Made by a program: the position numbers and the translations under genes. From Pseudomonas syringae CC1557 (GTDB taxonomy: Bacteria > Pseudomonadota > Gammaproteobacteria > Pseudomonadales > Pseudomonadaceae), in NCBI RefSeq assembly GCF_000452705.1, contig NZ_CP007015.1:1-53629 (forward strand): a stretch of DNA of 53,629 nucleotides, given 5' to 3'. Position 1 is the stretch's first letter; each line of letters opens with the position of its first letter. The notes below the pieces were generated by a model, which made no database searches, was not told the DNA's origin, and saw only the letters and a program-made list of their open reading frames with translations. This document shows positions 16,738 to 25,678 of this stretch, piece by piece.

Positions 16738-19128
16738 GTGCTGCTACCTTTCGAGCTGGACCCCGAAATCATTCAACACATCATCCATAGTCAGGCTGGA
16801 TCGATCGGCAAGGCCATCATCGAGCTGGTGATGAACTCTGTAGACGCCGATGCCACCGCATTGCGCCTGACCATGACCAAAGAGGGTTTTCACTGCGCTG
16901 ATGATGGTCGCGGATTTGCCAGCCGCAATGACGTGTTGCGTTACTTCGGACGCTTTGGCACACCGCACCAGGAAGGTGATGCCACTTATGGCCGGTTCCG
17001 CCTGGGCCGGGGCCAGATCATGGCGCACGCCAAAACACGTTGGGCTTCCAACGATTGGCAGATGACCGTTGATACCCGCTCGATGGGCTACAACTACGAG
17101 CTGGACGATCTTGAACATGGTGCACCGGGTTGCTCCATTGAGGGCACCTGGTACGAACCGCTCAACGATTTGGAGTTGATGTCTGCCGTCCAGGAGATTC
17201 GTGACCTGGTGCGCTACACCCGCATCAGCGTTGAACTCAATGGCCGTCTCATTACCCGCGATCCTGCAACGGAAAAGTGGGACTTTGAAGACGAATACGC
17301 CTATTACCGGGCCAAGGAAGAAGGCGCGGTTTCGATCTACAACCAAGGTGTGCTGGTCCGTCACGATTCCTCGCACCTCTGGGGGGCTGGAGGCCTGATC
17401 GTGACCAAGCGGGCGATCGCACTCAACGTCTCCCGTAGCGAGATACTGCGCAAGACCTGCCCGGTCTGGAAAGCAATCGCCAAAGTATTCGCCCCGTTGG
17501 CTGAAAAGGTCTCGGGGCAGTCAGGTGGACGCCGCAAGACAGAAGCACGTCGAGCGCGATCAGCGCTGTCGTTGCTCAGCGGTGCAGCTGATGTGGGCAA
17601 AATATTCTGCCATGAAGAAGTCATCACGGTGCTGCCAGGCAAACGGCATATCACCCTGATGGATTTTATTAACAAGGCGTTTCGTGAACACAAGGGCACC
17701 TACACCGTTGTTTTAAAGGGCAGTGACATACCCAAAGGCGAAGGTATTGCCGGGCAGCGCATTATCCAGGTGCTGCATCCACAAACGCTTGACCGCTTCG
17801 GTTGCCATAGCGTTGAAGATTTTGAAGATGTGCTGGAGCGGGTGATTGCCAATGCGAGACCTGCCGTCAGTCACTGGTTCCGTGACCTGAAGGTGCCCCA
17901 GTGCGCCGCTTTCACGACCGTCAAGAAGGCTTATGTCGAACGAACATCGATTGTCGATGAGAAAAAGGCGCTGGACAAAGAAACACGCCGGGCCTGGATC
18001 GCGTTGCGCTGGTGCCTGCAACACTACGCCGGTGCGTGTGTGGGGGCTGAACGCTGGAATGATGGCACCGTTCGACATAGCAAAGACCGCCTGGATGTGT
18101 TGCTTGGCGAGTCAAACACCAGTGAAGCGTGGACGGATGGTAAAACCTACCTGGCCATCAACCGCCCCATCGTGCAACGGCTCAAGTCTGATCCCATGAA
18201 AACGGCTGCCTACATCTTCGGGCTGGTCGAACACGAGGTGGCGCACCAGGGTGACAGCATGGCATGCGGGCATGACGAAGCGTTCTATCAGCGCTTCCAT
18301 GACATTTCCCTGCGCATGGCTCCCGAGCGTCAGCGGTTTATGCATAAGTGGTTGATGAAATACACCACGAGCCTGGAAATGGAAGGCAAGAGGGCAACCG
18401 GCAACGCCTGGGGAGAGCTTCACCTGGTGAGGCGTGTGGGCACTGGCCGTATGAAACGCGGTTTGTCGGACGCCATCGAGGACGACTCTGCGGACCCGAT
18501 TGTCAGCACGCCCGTGCCAGAGCAGGACATGGCGTTGCTCAGCAGGATCAATGCCGGGTTGATCGACAAGGGTGTCTGCCCTCCGCCGCCCGACTGGAAC
18601 AGGGTCATCGAGCAGGCCAAGGCCGATCAGGTGGCGAACAGCGAGCAGTTGAAGGAGCGGTTGCAGGCTCAGCGCGAGGCTCAAAACGCTGAATACGCAG
18701 CGCTTGAGTTGCAGATCGAAAAGGCTAAGCCCGAAGTCGCACGGATTCTGGACATGCCGCTGGCAGACATTCCAGCCGGTGCTCTGAACTACCTCGCTCA
18801 TTTGCTGGCCACCGGAGGCGATGAGCAAGAGATACGCACCGAATGGGAATGCCAGTTCGGACAGCCGGACTTCGATGATGATCCCTATGACTATTTCACC
18901 GAAGAGGAGTTGGCCGAAGAGCAGGCACGCAGCGACCAGTTCAATCAGGAGCAATTGGCAGCTGAACAGGACGACGATCCACGCCGTAAGTTAGCTAAGG
19001 ATTACCACGGCATGGTCGAGCCTGGCGAAACGTGGTGGATGCTTGAACGCAATGCTGCCGCTGCCGGTTTTTGGCGAGTCGAGAGCTACCTCGAATGGCG
19101 TCACGCCGATCAAGCCAACACGGACTGA
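16738..19128 (+). CDS. GHKL ATPase fused to an HExxH metallopeptidase-like domain
   Basis: A 796-residue protein. GTG at 16738 is preferred because GAGG stands six bases upstream; the ATG at 16726 has no ribosome site. Residues 20-100 are a Bergerat (GHKL) ATP site: ELVMNSVDAD (E29, N33, D36), DDGRGF (D55-F60) and GRFRLGRGQ (85-93), as in Hsp90/MutL/MORC proteins. Near residue 499 comes HEVAH, then GH at 511-512 in GHDEAFY, the zinc-ligand pattern of SprT/WLM-type metallopeptidases. The C-terminal 200 residues are acidic and coiled. It lies between the two halves of VirD4. I do not recognise the full architecture, and no function is assigned. Confidence 0.85.
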   Translation: MLLPFELDPEIIQHIIHSQAGSIGKAIIELVMNSVDADATALRLTMTKEGFHCADDGRGFASRNDVLRYFGRFGTPHQEGDATYGRFRLGRGQIMAHAKTRWASNDWQMTVDTRSMGYNYELDDLEHGAPGCSIEGTWYEPLNDLELMSAVQEIRDLVRYTRISVELNGRLITRDPATEKWDFEDEYAYYRAKEEGAVSIYNQGVLVRHDSSHLWGAGGLIVTKRAIALNVSRSEILRKTCPVWKAIAKVFAPLAEKVSGQSGGRRKTEARRARSALSLLSGAADVGKIFCHEEVITVLPGKRHITLMDFINKAFREHKGTYTVVLKGSDIPKGEGIAGQRIIQVLHPQTLDRFGCHSVEDFEDVLERVIANARPAVSHWFRDLKVPQCAAFTTVKKAYVERTSIVDEKKALDKETRRAWIALRWCLQHYAGACVGAERWNDGTVRHSKDRLDVLLGESNTSEAWTDGKTYLAINRPIVQRLKSDPMKTAAYIFGLVEHEVAHQGDSMACGHDEAFYQRFHDISLRMAPERQRFMHKWLMKYTTSLEMEGKRATGNAWGELHLVRRVGTGRMKRGLSDAIEDDSADPIVSTPVPEQDMALLSRINAGLIDKGVCPPPPDWNRVIEQAKADQVANSEQLKERLQAQREAQNAEYAALELQIEKAKPEVARILDMPLADIPAGALNYLAHLLATGGDEQEIRTEWECQFGQPDFDDDPYDYFTEEELAEEQARSDQFNQEQLAAEQDDDPRRKLAKDYHGMVEPGETWWMLERNAAAAGFWRVESYLEWRHADQANTD

Positions 19129-19214
19129 AAAATCCTTTCCATGCACCGCCACGCAGACGGCCATTGCCACCTGGTGTCGGGCTGTGTCCAGAAGTACCTT
19201 GCAGGAGATTCCCC

Positions 19215-19445
19215 ATGGAACAAGCAAAAGAATCGAAACCCTTTCTCTTTCTGGGTTTGCCCTTGCCCATTGCGCTGGGCGTTGTCTTCGTCATTGCAGC
19301 CTGGCTGGGCATTTGTATTGCACTCACCCAGCTCAATGAGATCAGCACATCGGTCAGGCAGATCCAGGCCAATCAGCAGGTGGCCATCGCCCTGCAACAA
19401 AGCCTCGACGCCCAGGCGATTGAGCGTCGAGCAGGTGTCCGCTGA
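19215..19445 (+). CDS. Small inner-membrane protein
   Basis: A 76-residue protein from the ATG at 19215, with AGGAG seven bases upstream. One strong membrane helix (about residues 14-40, PLPIALGVVFVIAAWLGICI) is followed by a Gln-rich helical tail. Its stop overlaps the start of the VirD4 ATPase gene (TGATGG), so the two are translationally coupled. It may act as a membrane partner of the VirD4 halves. The family is unknown. Confidence 0.7.
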   Translation: MEQAKESKPFLFLGLPLPIALGVVFVIAAWLGICIALTQLNEISTSVRQIQANQQVAIALQQSLDAQAIERRAGVR

Positions 19446-21097
19446 TGGCCAGAGGTAAATCCAAACCCATCAGCCCGGACAATCCCCAAGAACGGATCGA
19501 GGAGCATCCCGCGTTCTTGCTCGGCAAGCACCCCACGGAGGACTCGTTTCTGGCCAGCTACGGGCAACAGTTCGTGATGCTGGCAGCGCCTCCTGGTTCC
19601 ATGAAAGGTGTCAGTGCGGTGATCCCCAACCTGTTGAGCTACCCCGATTCAATGGTGGTCAACGATCCGAAATTTGAGAACTGGGAAATCACATCGGGCT
19701 TCAGGGCTTCTGCCGGGCAGAAGGTCTACCGCTTTTCACCTGAACGCCTGGAAACGCACCGTTGGAACCCGAACAGCGCCATCAACCGCGATCCTCTGTA
19801 CCGACTAGGTGATATTCGTACCCTGGCTCGCGTGTTGTTCGTCTCCGACAACCCCAAGAATCAGGAGTGGTACAACAAGGCGGGCAACGTGTTTTCATCC
19901 ATCCTGCTGTACCTGATGGAAACGCCGGAAATGCCCTTCACGTTGCCCCAGGCCTACGAAATCGGCTCATTGGGTACCGGGATGGGGACGTGGGCTCAGC
20001 AGATCATCGAATTGCGCAGCATCGGCCCTAATGCGCTCAGCTTTGAAACCCTTCGAGAGCTTAACGGTGTGTACGAAGCCTCGAAAAACAAGAGCAGTGG
20101 TTGGTCCACCACCGTGGATATCGTGCGTGACGTGTTGTCGGTGTATGCCGAAAAGACGGTGGCCTGGGCGGTGTCAGGTGACGACATCGACTTTGCCAAA
20201 ATGCGCGAGGAAAAGACCACAGTTTATTTCAGCGTTACGGAAGGAAACCTGAAGAAGTACGGCCCGCTGATGAACCTGTTTTTCACCCAGGCGATTCGGC
20301 TCAATGCCAAAGTGCTGCCTGAGCAAGGCGGGCATTGCGCAGATGGCACGCTTCGGTACAAGTACCAACTGGCTCTGATGATGGACGAATTTGCCATCAT
20401 GGGCCGTATGGAAATCATGGAAACCGCGCCAGCACTGACCCGAGGCGCCGGTTTACGGTTTTTCCTGATTTTCCAAGGCAAAGACCAGATTCGTGCCGTT
20501 TACGGAGAGGAAGCGGCCAACGGCATCATGAAGGCGATCCACAACGAAATTGTGTTCGCCCCCGGTGATATCAAGCTGGCTGAGGAGTACAGCAGGCGCT
20601 TGGGTAACACGACCGTGCGCGTCCACAACCAATCGTTGAACAGGCAGAGGCACGAGGTGGGGGCTCGGGGGCAAACCGACAGTTACAGCGAGCAACCCCG
20701 CCCCTTGATGTTCCCCCAGGAGGTGAACGAGTTGCCTTTTGACAAGCAGCTGATTTTTGTCCAAGGCAATCGACAGACAGAGCCCATGAAAATCCTGGCG
20801 CGCAAGATTATTTACTTCGAAGAGGAAGTGTTTAAAGCGCGACAGAAGATGACGCCTCCGCCCTTGCCTGTCGGTGACGCCTCCAAAATCGATGCGCTCA
20901 CCGTACCGGTGCGCACCATCGAATCCAAGGTCGCAGTGGCAGACACCAAGCCCATGCAGGCCGAACAGCGACAGCGCTGGAATCCCAAAGACAAAGCGTC
21001 CGAAGTGGCTCAGGCCGAAGCGGATAAGGCACAGCCAGTTGAGGTCGAGCCTGATCCAGAGCCTGTGCAGGCTGACGACACCTCGGAACCGATGTAG
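19445..21097 (+). CDS. virD4: VirD4 coupling protein, ATPase part (split gene)
   Basis: A 550-residue protein that starts just before the nucleotide site of the VirD4/TraG family. KFENWEITSGFR (about residues 76-87) and the Walker B MMDEFAIMG (about residue 315) are typical. The Walker A region reads AAPPGSMKGVSAVIPNLL, where family members usually have Gly immediately before the Lys (SGKG); here it is Met. The C-terminal 100 residues are acidic and Pro/Ala-rich. It has no membrane segment of its own; that is encoded at 16256. Confidence 0.88.
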   Translation: MARGKSKPISPDNPQERIEEHPAFLLGKHPTEDSFLASYGQQFVMLAAPPGSMKGVSAVIPNLLSYPDSMVVNDPKFENWEITSGFRASAGQKVYRFSPERLETHRWNPNSAINRDPLYRLGDIRTLARVLFVSDNPKNQEWYNKAGNVFSSILLYLMETPEMPFTLPQAYEIGSLGTGMGTWAQQIIELRSIGPNALSFETLRELNGVYEASKNKSSGWSTTVDIVRDVLSVYAEKTVAWAVSGDDIDFAKMREEKTTVYFSVTEGNLKKYGPLMNLFFTQAIRLNAKVLPEQGGHCADGTLRYKYQLALMMDEFAIMGRMEIMETAPALTRGAGLRFFLIFQGKDQIRAVYGEEAANGIMKAIHNEIVFAPGDIKLAEEYSRRLGNTTVRVHNQSLNRQRHEVGARGQTDSYSEQPRPLMFPQEVNELPFDKQLIFVQGNRQTEPMKILARKIIYFEEEVFKARQKMTPPPLPVGDASKIDALTVPVRTIESKVAVADTKPMQAEQRQRWNPKDKASEVAQAEADKAQPVEVEPDPEPVQADDTSEPM

Positions 21098-21136
21098 TCC
21101 CCCACCGGCGCACCCAAGCGCCTGCAGGAGCAAAAC

Positions 21137-21499
21137 ATGAATACCTACAGCAAAACGGCTGACCGCCAGGGTCAGGCCGCTGGCAACGCCGTGCCTGGTC
21201 GCGGCAAAACGCGGGTCTGCGCGCTGTTCGCAGTGTGCCTGATGGGCAGTGGATCAGCCTTCGCCGGTGACCCGTGCAAGTCCGTGCTTTGCCTCTACGG
21301 CAAGTTCGCCGGCAATAGTGGTAGCAGCGAGTGCCGAAGCGCTGAGCAGGACTACTTCAGCATCCTGGTCAAGAAGCACGGGAATATCAAATGGAGCGAA
21401 ACCGCTTCGGCGCGCCAGGACTACCTCAACAGCTGCCCCGATGCTGATCAGAGCTACACCCAAAAAATCAACGACAAGTTCGGCAAGGTCCAGGGCTAA
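21137..21499 (+). CDS. trbM: TrbM/KikA-family secreted protein
   Basis: A 120-residue protein with a signal peptide (hydrophobic segment about residues 27-43, ending AFA). The mature part begins GDPCKSVLCLYG, the signature of TrbM/KikA proteins found in P-type transfer regions. Cysteines at DPC, LC, EC and SC suggest disulphides. It is thought to be periplasmic. AGGAG precedes the ATG. Confidence 0.8.
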   Translation: MNTYSKTADRQGQAAGNAVPGRGKTRVCALFAVCLMGSGSAFAGDPCKSVLCLYGKFAGNSGSSECRSAEQDYFSILVKKHGNIKWSETASARQDYLNSCPDADQSYTQKINDKFGKVQG

Positions 21500-21526
21500 G
21501 CCCCAGATCCTGACAAGGAGAACACC

Positions 21527-23692
21527 ATGCGAGTATTCATTGCGGAAAAGCCCGACTTGGGCCAGGTCATTGCCGAGGCGCTGGGCACCGTTATACGCAA
21601 GGACGGCTATTTCGAGTGCGGCAGCAACGATATCGTCACCTGGTGCGTGGGCCACCTGCTTGAACTGGCCCCGCCCGAGGTTCACAACCCCGATTATAAA
21701 AACTGGGTTCAGGCCGACTTGCCCCTGAAGCTGCGCCCGGCCAAGTACCAGCCCATTGCGCGCACTCGCGACCAGCTCAAAGTGGTCCAGCAGCTGATCG
21801 GTCGCGCCTCGGAAATCGTCCACGCCGGTGACCCGGACGACGAAGGCCAGTTGCTGGTCGACGAGGTCCTGGTGCATTTCGGCAACACCGCGCCGGTCAA
21901 ACGTATCTTGATCAACGACATGAACGCCAATGCCGCCCGCAAAGCATTGGACGGCCTTCGCGACAACAGCGAGTTTTACGGCCTGTTCCAGAAGGCCCTG
22001 GCCCGCAGCATCGGTGATCAGTTGTATGGATTCAATATGACTCGCGCCTGCACCCTGGCCGGTAGGGCCAAGGGCGTCAAAAGCGTGTTGTCAGTGGGAC
22101 GCGTGCAGACTCCGATCCTGGGGCTGATCGTGAATCGCTACCTGGCCAACAAGGGTCACGCCAGTGCGTTTTACTACACGGTTGCGGCAAGCCTGGCCTT
22201 TGGTAGCAGTCGTCCCCAGGCCCGCCTCGTGGTGGCCGCGGATGCCCCCATCGATGACAAGAACCGCATCATCGACGAGGCGTATGCCACGCAGGTAGCC
22301 GACGCGTGCCGAATGAAGCCTGCGGACGTGATCGAGGCCCGTGTGGAGGAGAAGCAAACCCCGGCACCCTTGCCGTTCGCGTTGCTCGACCTGCAGGTCT
22401 ACATGAGCAAGACCCACAGCATCGATGCCGAGAAAACCCTAGCCCTGACCCAGGCGCTGCGCGAGAAGTACAAGGCCATCACCTACAACCGTTCCGATTG
22501 CAGCTACCTGTCCGACGAACAATTTGCCGAGGCTCCGGAGACCTTGAGCCTGCTAAGTCAGGCCCTACCGGATTTGGCCGGGATGTTCACCGAGGTGAAT
22601 TCGGAACGTAAAAGCCGGGCGTTTGACGACAGCAAGGTCTCGGCGCACACCGCGATCATCCCAACGGCAGTGAAGATCGACATTGCCCAGCTAAGTGACG
22701 ATGAACGCGCCGTGTACCTGGCCATCGTCAAACGCTACGTCGCGCAGTTCTTGCCCGAGAAACGCTACCTCAGTGCCGAGGTGCGTTTTGGCGTGAACGG
22801 ACACACCTTCGTTGCGCGCTCCACCAAAGTGACGCAGCCAGGGTGGACGGCGCAGGTCACTGAAGAAAACGAGCAAGACGAAGACGCGTCGGACGCCGCC
22901 GAGGTCGCGAGCCCCTTCGATGCTCTGGCGGATATGAAAGTCGGTGACGCCGGGGTATGCGATGGCATTACGGTGGCCAAGGAAAAGACCAAGCCCCTGC
23001 CGCTTTATACCGAAGCCACGTTGCTCAAGGATCTGCAGCGCGTGGCCAAGTATGTGAAAGACCCGCGCATCAAGCAGCTACTGATCGACCGTGACCAGGG
23101 CAAGAAAGGCGAGAACGGCGGCATCGGCACCCCGGCGACCCGTGGTGCTGTACTGGCCAAGTTGCAGGAGCGTGGTTTCTACGCGGTAGAGAAGAAAAAA
23201 CTGATCCCCACCGCGTTGGGGCTGGAGTTCATTGCCGCGTTGCCAGCGATTGCGACCACGCCGGACATGACCGCGCTCTGGCATGAACAGCAACAGATGA
23301 TCGAGGCCGGTGAACTGACCGTCGACGCGTTCCTGGACGAGCTGGAGTCCTTCATTGCAGACCAGGTGCAGAACATCGACCTGGGCAACGTGCAAGGCGA
23401 TGGTAAGCCGGTATTGGACAGCCTGAACGCTCAGTGCCCCATGTGCGGCGGTGAACTGGCCGTCACCCCGCGAGTGATCGGATGTCGCGCCTGCGCTTTC
23501 AAGTTCCATCCGGAAGTCAGCGGCAAGATGCTGTCGCCCGGCCAGATCGAGGCGCTGCTGACGAATGGCAAGACCGGCGTGCTGAAAGGTTTTCACAGCA
23601 AGAAAACCGGTAAGTCCTTTGAAGCGGCCCTGAAGCTCAATCACGAAGCCAAGCTGGAATTCGTATTCAGCCGCAAACCCACGCGCGCGTGA
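21527..23692 (+). CDS. topB: DNA topoisomerase III (type IA, TraE/TopB-like)
   Basis: A 721-residue enzyme. The Toprim domain is visible at the start (FIAEKPDLGQVI) and at DPDDEGQLLVDE. SVGRVQTPILGLIVNRY follows, then the active-site Tyr in ITYNRSDCSYLS. A C-terminal zinc ribbon has CPMCGG and CRAC. Plasmid TopB homologues such as RP4 TraE resolve intermediates in replication or transfer. The start has AAGGAG upstream. Confidence 0.93.
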   Translation: MRVFIAEKPDLGQVIAEALGTVIRKDGYFECGSNDIVTWCVGHLLELAPPEVHNPDYKNWVQADLPLKLRPAKYQPIARTRDQLKVVQQLIGRASEIVHAGDPDDEGQLLVDEVLVHFGNTAPVKRILINDMNANAARKALDGLRDNSEFYGLFQKALARSIGDQLYGFNMTRACTLAGRAKGVKSVLSVGRVQTPILGLIVNRYLANKGHASAFYYTVAASLAFGSSRPQARLVVAADAPIDDKNRIIDEAYATQVADACRMKPADVIEARVEEKQTPAPLPFALLDLQVYMSKTHSIDAEKTLALTQALREKYKAITYNRSDCSYLSDEQFAEAPETLSLLSQALPDLAGMFTEVNSERKSRAFDDSKVSAHTAIIPTAVKIDIAQLSDDERAVYLAIVKRYVAQFLPEKRYLSAEVRFGVNGHTFVARSTKVTQPGWTAQVTEENEQDEDASDAAEVASPFDALADMKVGDAGVCDGITVAKEKTKPLPLYTEATLLKDLQRVAKYVKDPRIKQLLIDRDQGKKGENGGIGTPATRGAVLAKLQERGFYAVEKKKLIPTALGLEFIAALPAIATTPDMTALWHEQQQMIEAGELTVDAFLDELESFIADQVQNIDLGNVQGDGKPVLDSLNAQCPMCGGELAVTPRVIGCRACAFKFHPEVSGKMLSPGQIEALLTNGKTGVLKGFHSKKTGKSFEAALKLNHEAKLEFVFSRKPTRA

Positions 23693-23720
23693 CCCCCTCT
23701 CTCCAAAGAAGGCTTTAGCT

Positions 23721-24005
23721 ATGCCAGAGGAACAACAGCCCAAGGGGGCGCAGTGGCCAGCCGGTGAAACGATGACGGCGCACTGCCCCAACTGCGAAAC
23801 CCCCGCAACCGTGGATATCGTCAACGTCAAAGCGTGGGAAATGATCTGGCGTCCAGTGGATTGCGACAACTGCTTTGCAGAGTTTGAGTTGTCGGCAGAC
23901 GGTTCAACGGCATTGCTGCTGGGCCCAGCTGAGCAGTCTACAGCCCGAGGCCGAGAGCTTCTGAGCACGATATTCGTGTTTGACCCAAACGAAGACACCC
24001 CTTAA
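23721..24005 (+). CDS. Small zinc-ribbon-like protein
   Basis: A 94-residue protein with two CxxC knuckles (C22/C25 and C48/C51), consistent with a single zinc ribbon. It lies between topB and ssb in the same orientation with a short gap, suggesting a DNA-processing role. The family is not recognised. Confidence 0.65.
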   Translation: MPEEQQPKGAQWPAGETMTAHCPNCETPATVDIVNVKAWEMIWRPVDCDNCFAEFELSADGSTALLLGPAEQSTARGRELLSTIFVFDPNEDTP

Positions 24006-24032
24006 CGAACTCATTGAAGAAGGAGCGCACTC

Positions 24033-24638
24033 ATGGCGCGTGGAATCAATAAAGCGATCCTGGTAGGCACATGCGGACAAGACCCTGACTGTCGTTACCT
24101 GCCCAACGGCACTGCGGTAACCAACCTGAGCCTGGCCACCAGCGAGCAGTGGACTGACAAGCAGAGCGGGCAGAAGGTCGAAAAGACCGAATGGCACCGC
24201 GTGTCGCTGTTTGGCAAGGTGGCCGAAATTGCCGGCGAATATCTGCGCAAGGGTTCGCAGGTCTACATCGAGGGCAAGCTGCAAACCCGCGAATGGGAAA
24301 AGGACGGTATCAAGCGCTACACCACGGAAATCGTCGTGGACATGCAAGGCACCATGCAGCTGCTCGGTGGCCGTCCACAGGGCGACTCCCAACACAGCCA
24401 GAACGGCCAGGGCAGCGGTGACAGCGATCACCAGGAACCCCCTCGGCAGCAAGCTCCCCAGCAGGCGGCACCGGAAAAACCATCCGGCAAAGGCAAAGCC
24501 GCACCAAAACCGCCACGTGCATCAGGCAAGCAGGCTCAGGCCAAAGCGCCTGCACCGCAACCCGCTGGGGATTTTGACGGCGGTGACGACAATATCCCGT
24601 TCATGGACCCCTACCGGTTCAACTGGATGCTGGTCTGA
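24033..24638 (+). CDS. ssb: Single-stranded DNA-binding protein
   Basis: A 201-residue protein. The OB-fold occupies residues 1-112 ([18 protein letters not shown], then [19 protein letters not shown]). A Gln/Pro/Lys-rich linker follows. The acidic tip DDNIPF is not terminal, unlike chromosomal SSB; it is followed by 11 more residues ending FNWMLV. It would coat the transferred strand. Confidence 0.95.
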   Translation: MARGINKAILVGTCGQDPDCRYLPNGTAVTNLSLATSEQWTDKQSGQKVEKTEWHRVSLFGKVAEIAGEYLRKGSQVYIEGKLQTREWEKDGIKRYTTEIVVDMQGTMQLLGGRPQGDSQHSQNGQGSGDSDHQEPPRQQAPQQAAPEKPSGKGKAAPKPPRASGKQAQAKAPAPQPAGDFDGGDDNIPFMDPYRFNWMLV

Positions 24639-24773
24639 CCCACCCACACAGCGATCTTGCCCACGTCAGGTGCCGCGCTCCCGGCTCGTCGTGACGCGCT
24701 CTATCGTCGCGGCGAACGGAAGCACGGGCGCAGCGCACACTTGACGCTACCTCTTTCAGAAAAGGCTCACCTT

Positions 24774-24915
24774 GGGAGTGTGGGGTAGCTTCACCACCCC
24801 GCGCTCCCGAGGTCAACGCGGCCGTTGCGAGATGACAAGGGCCGCGCCCTTGGTGTTCAAACCGCCCGGCATCAACAATTTTAGATCAAGCACACCGGGT
24901 GGTGTTTACCCGGTG
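24774..24915 (+). promoter_or_regulatory. Structured leader of the stbB-like gene with exclusive hairpins
   Basis: The 305-base gap 24639-24943 has no gene. It holds GGGAG/CTCCC closing a hairpin at 24774-24808; CGCGGCC (24817-24823) able to pair with GGCCGCG (24840-24846); CAAGGGC (24836-24842) able to pair with GCCCTTG (24846-24852); and CACCGGGT (24893-24900) with ACCCGGTG (24908-24915). The second and third pairings share bases and exclude each other. No T tract follows, so this is more like a switch on translation or processing than an intrinsic terminator. Confidence 0.4.
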
Positions 24916-24943
24916 CGAACCCCCCTATTCAAGGATTACCCAG

Positions 24944-25678
24944 ATGAAATTCATCAAAAAGAAAATCGTGGTCATCAATTACACCGGCACCGTTGGCAAA
25001 ACTACCATCGCGGCAAACCTGTTGTGGCCACGTATGGGCGGCGCGCCGCTCTATGCCATTGAGTCAATCAACGAAACGGCTGAGAACCTTGGCTTGGATG
25101 TTGAGAAGCTGCGCGGCAATGCTTTCCGCGAGCTGTTCAAACGACTCATGCTTGAGGATCAGGCAATCATCGATGTTGGAGCGTCCAACGTTGAAGATTT
25201 TATGGCCAACCTGGAGGAGTTTGATGAAGCACATGAGGAAGTCGACTACTTCGTGATCCCGGTCACTTCAGGCACCAAGGAGCAAAAAGAAACGGTCAGT
25301 ATGATTAGTAGCCTGGCCTCACTTGGCGTACCCCCTGAAAAGATCCTTGTATTGTTCAATCGTGTCAAAAAGGACGTGGAAACAGAGTTTCCGATTATTT
25401 TTGCTTTTCACCAGCGCGCCAGTGTCTTCACGTTGAATCCTGCATGTGCCGTTTTCGAATCAGAACTGTTTGATGCCTTGTCTATCCACCGTATTTCGAT
25501 GCAAAGCGTCATGGAAGATGACACCGATTACAAAGCACTTCTTAAGGACAAAAAGGCTAGCGCACAAGAGCGTGATCGTTGGTCTGATATGTACGGACTG
25601 AAGCTTTTGTGTAAAGGAGTAAACCGCAAGCTTGATGGGGTTTTCGCTGCTCTGTTTGGCCTTGAGGTGATCAAATGA
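24944..25678 (+). CDS. stbB: StbB-like P-loop ATPase
   Basis: A 244-residue protein from the ATG at 24944 (AAGGA upstream). Walker A NYTGTVGKTT lies at residues 12-21, with an alternate-frame ParA/MinD-like fold implied by DYFVIPVTSGTKEQ. It resembles StbB of R388-type stb operons, which affects plasmid position and transfer. Its stop overlaps the start of the next gene (ATGA). The assignment rests on the Walker motif, size and the neighbouring stbC- and stbA-like genes. Confidence 0.7.
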   Translation: MKFIKKKIVVINYTGTVGKTTIAANLLWPRMGGAPLYAIESINETAENLGLDVEKLRGNAFRELFKRLMLEDQAIIDVGASNVEDFMANLEEFDEAHEEVDYFVIPVTSGTKEQKETVSMISSLASLGVPPEKILVLFNRVKKDVETEFPIIFAFHQRASVFTLNPACAVFESELFDALSIHRISMQSVMEDDTDYKALLKDKKASAQERDRWSDMYGLKLLCKGVNRKLDGVFAALFGLEVIK

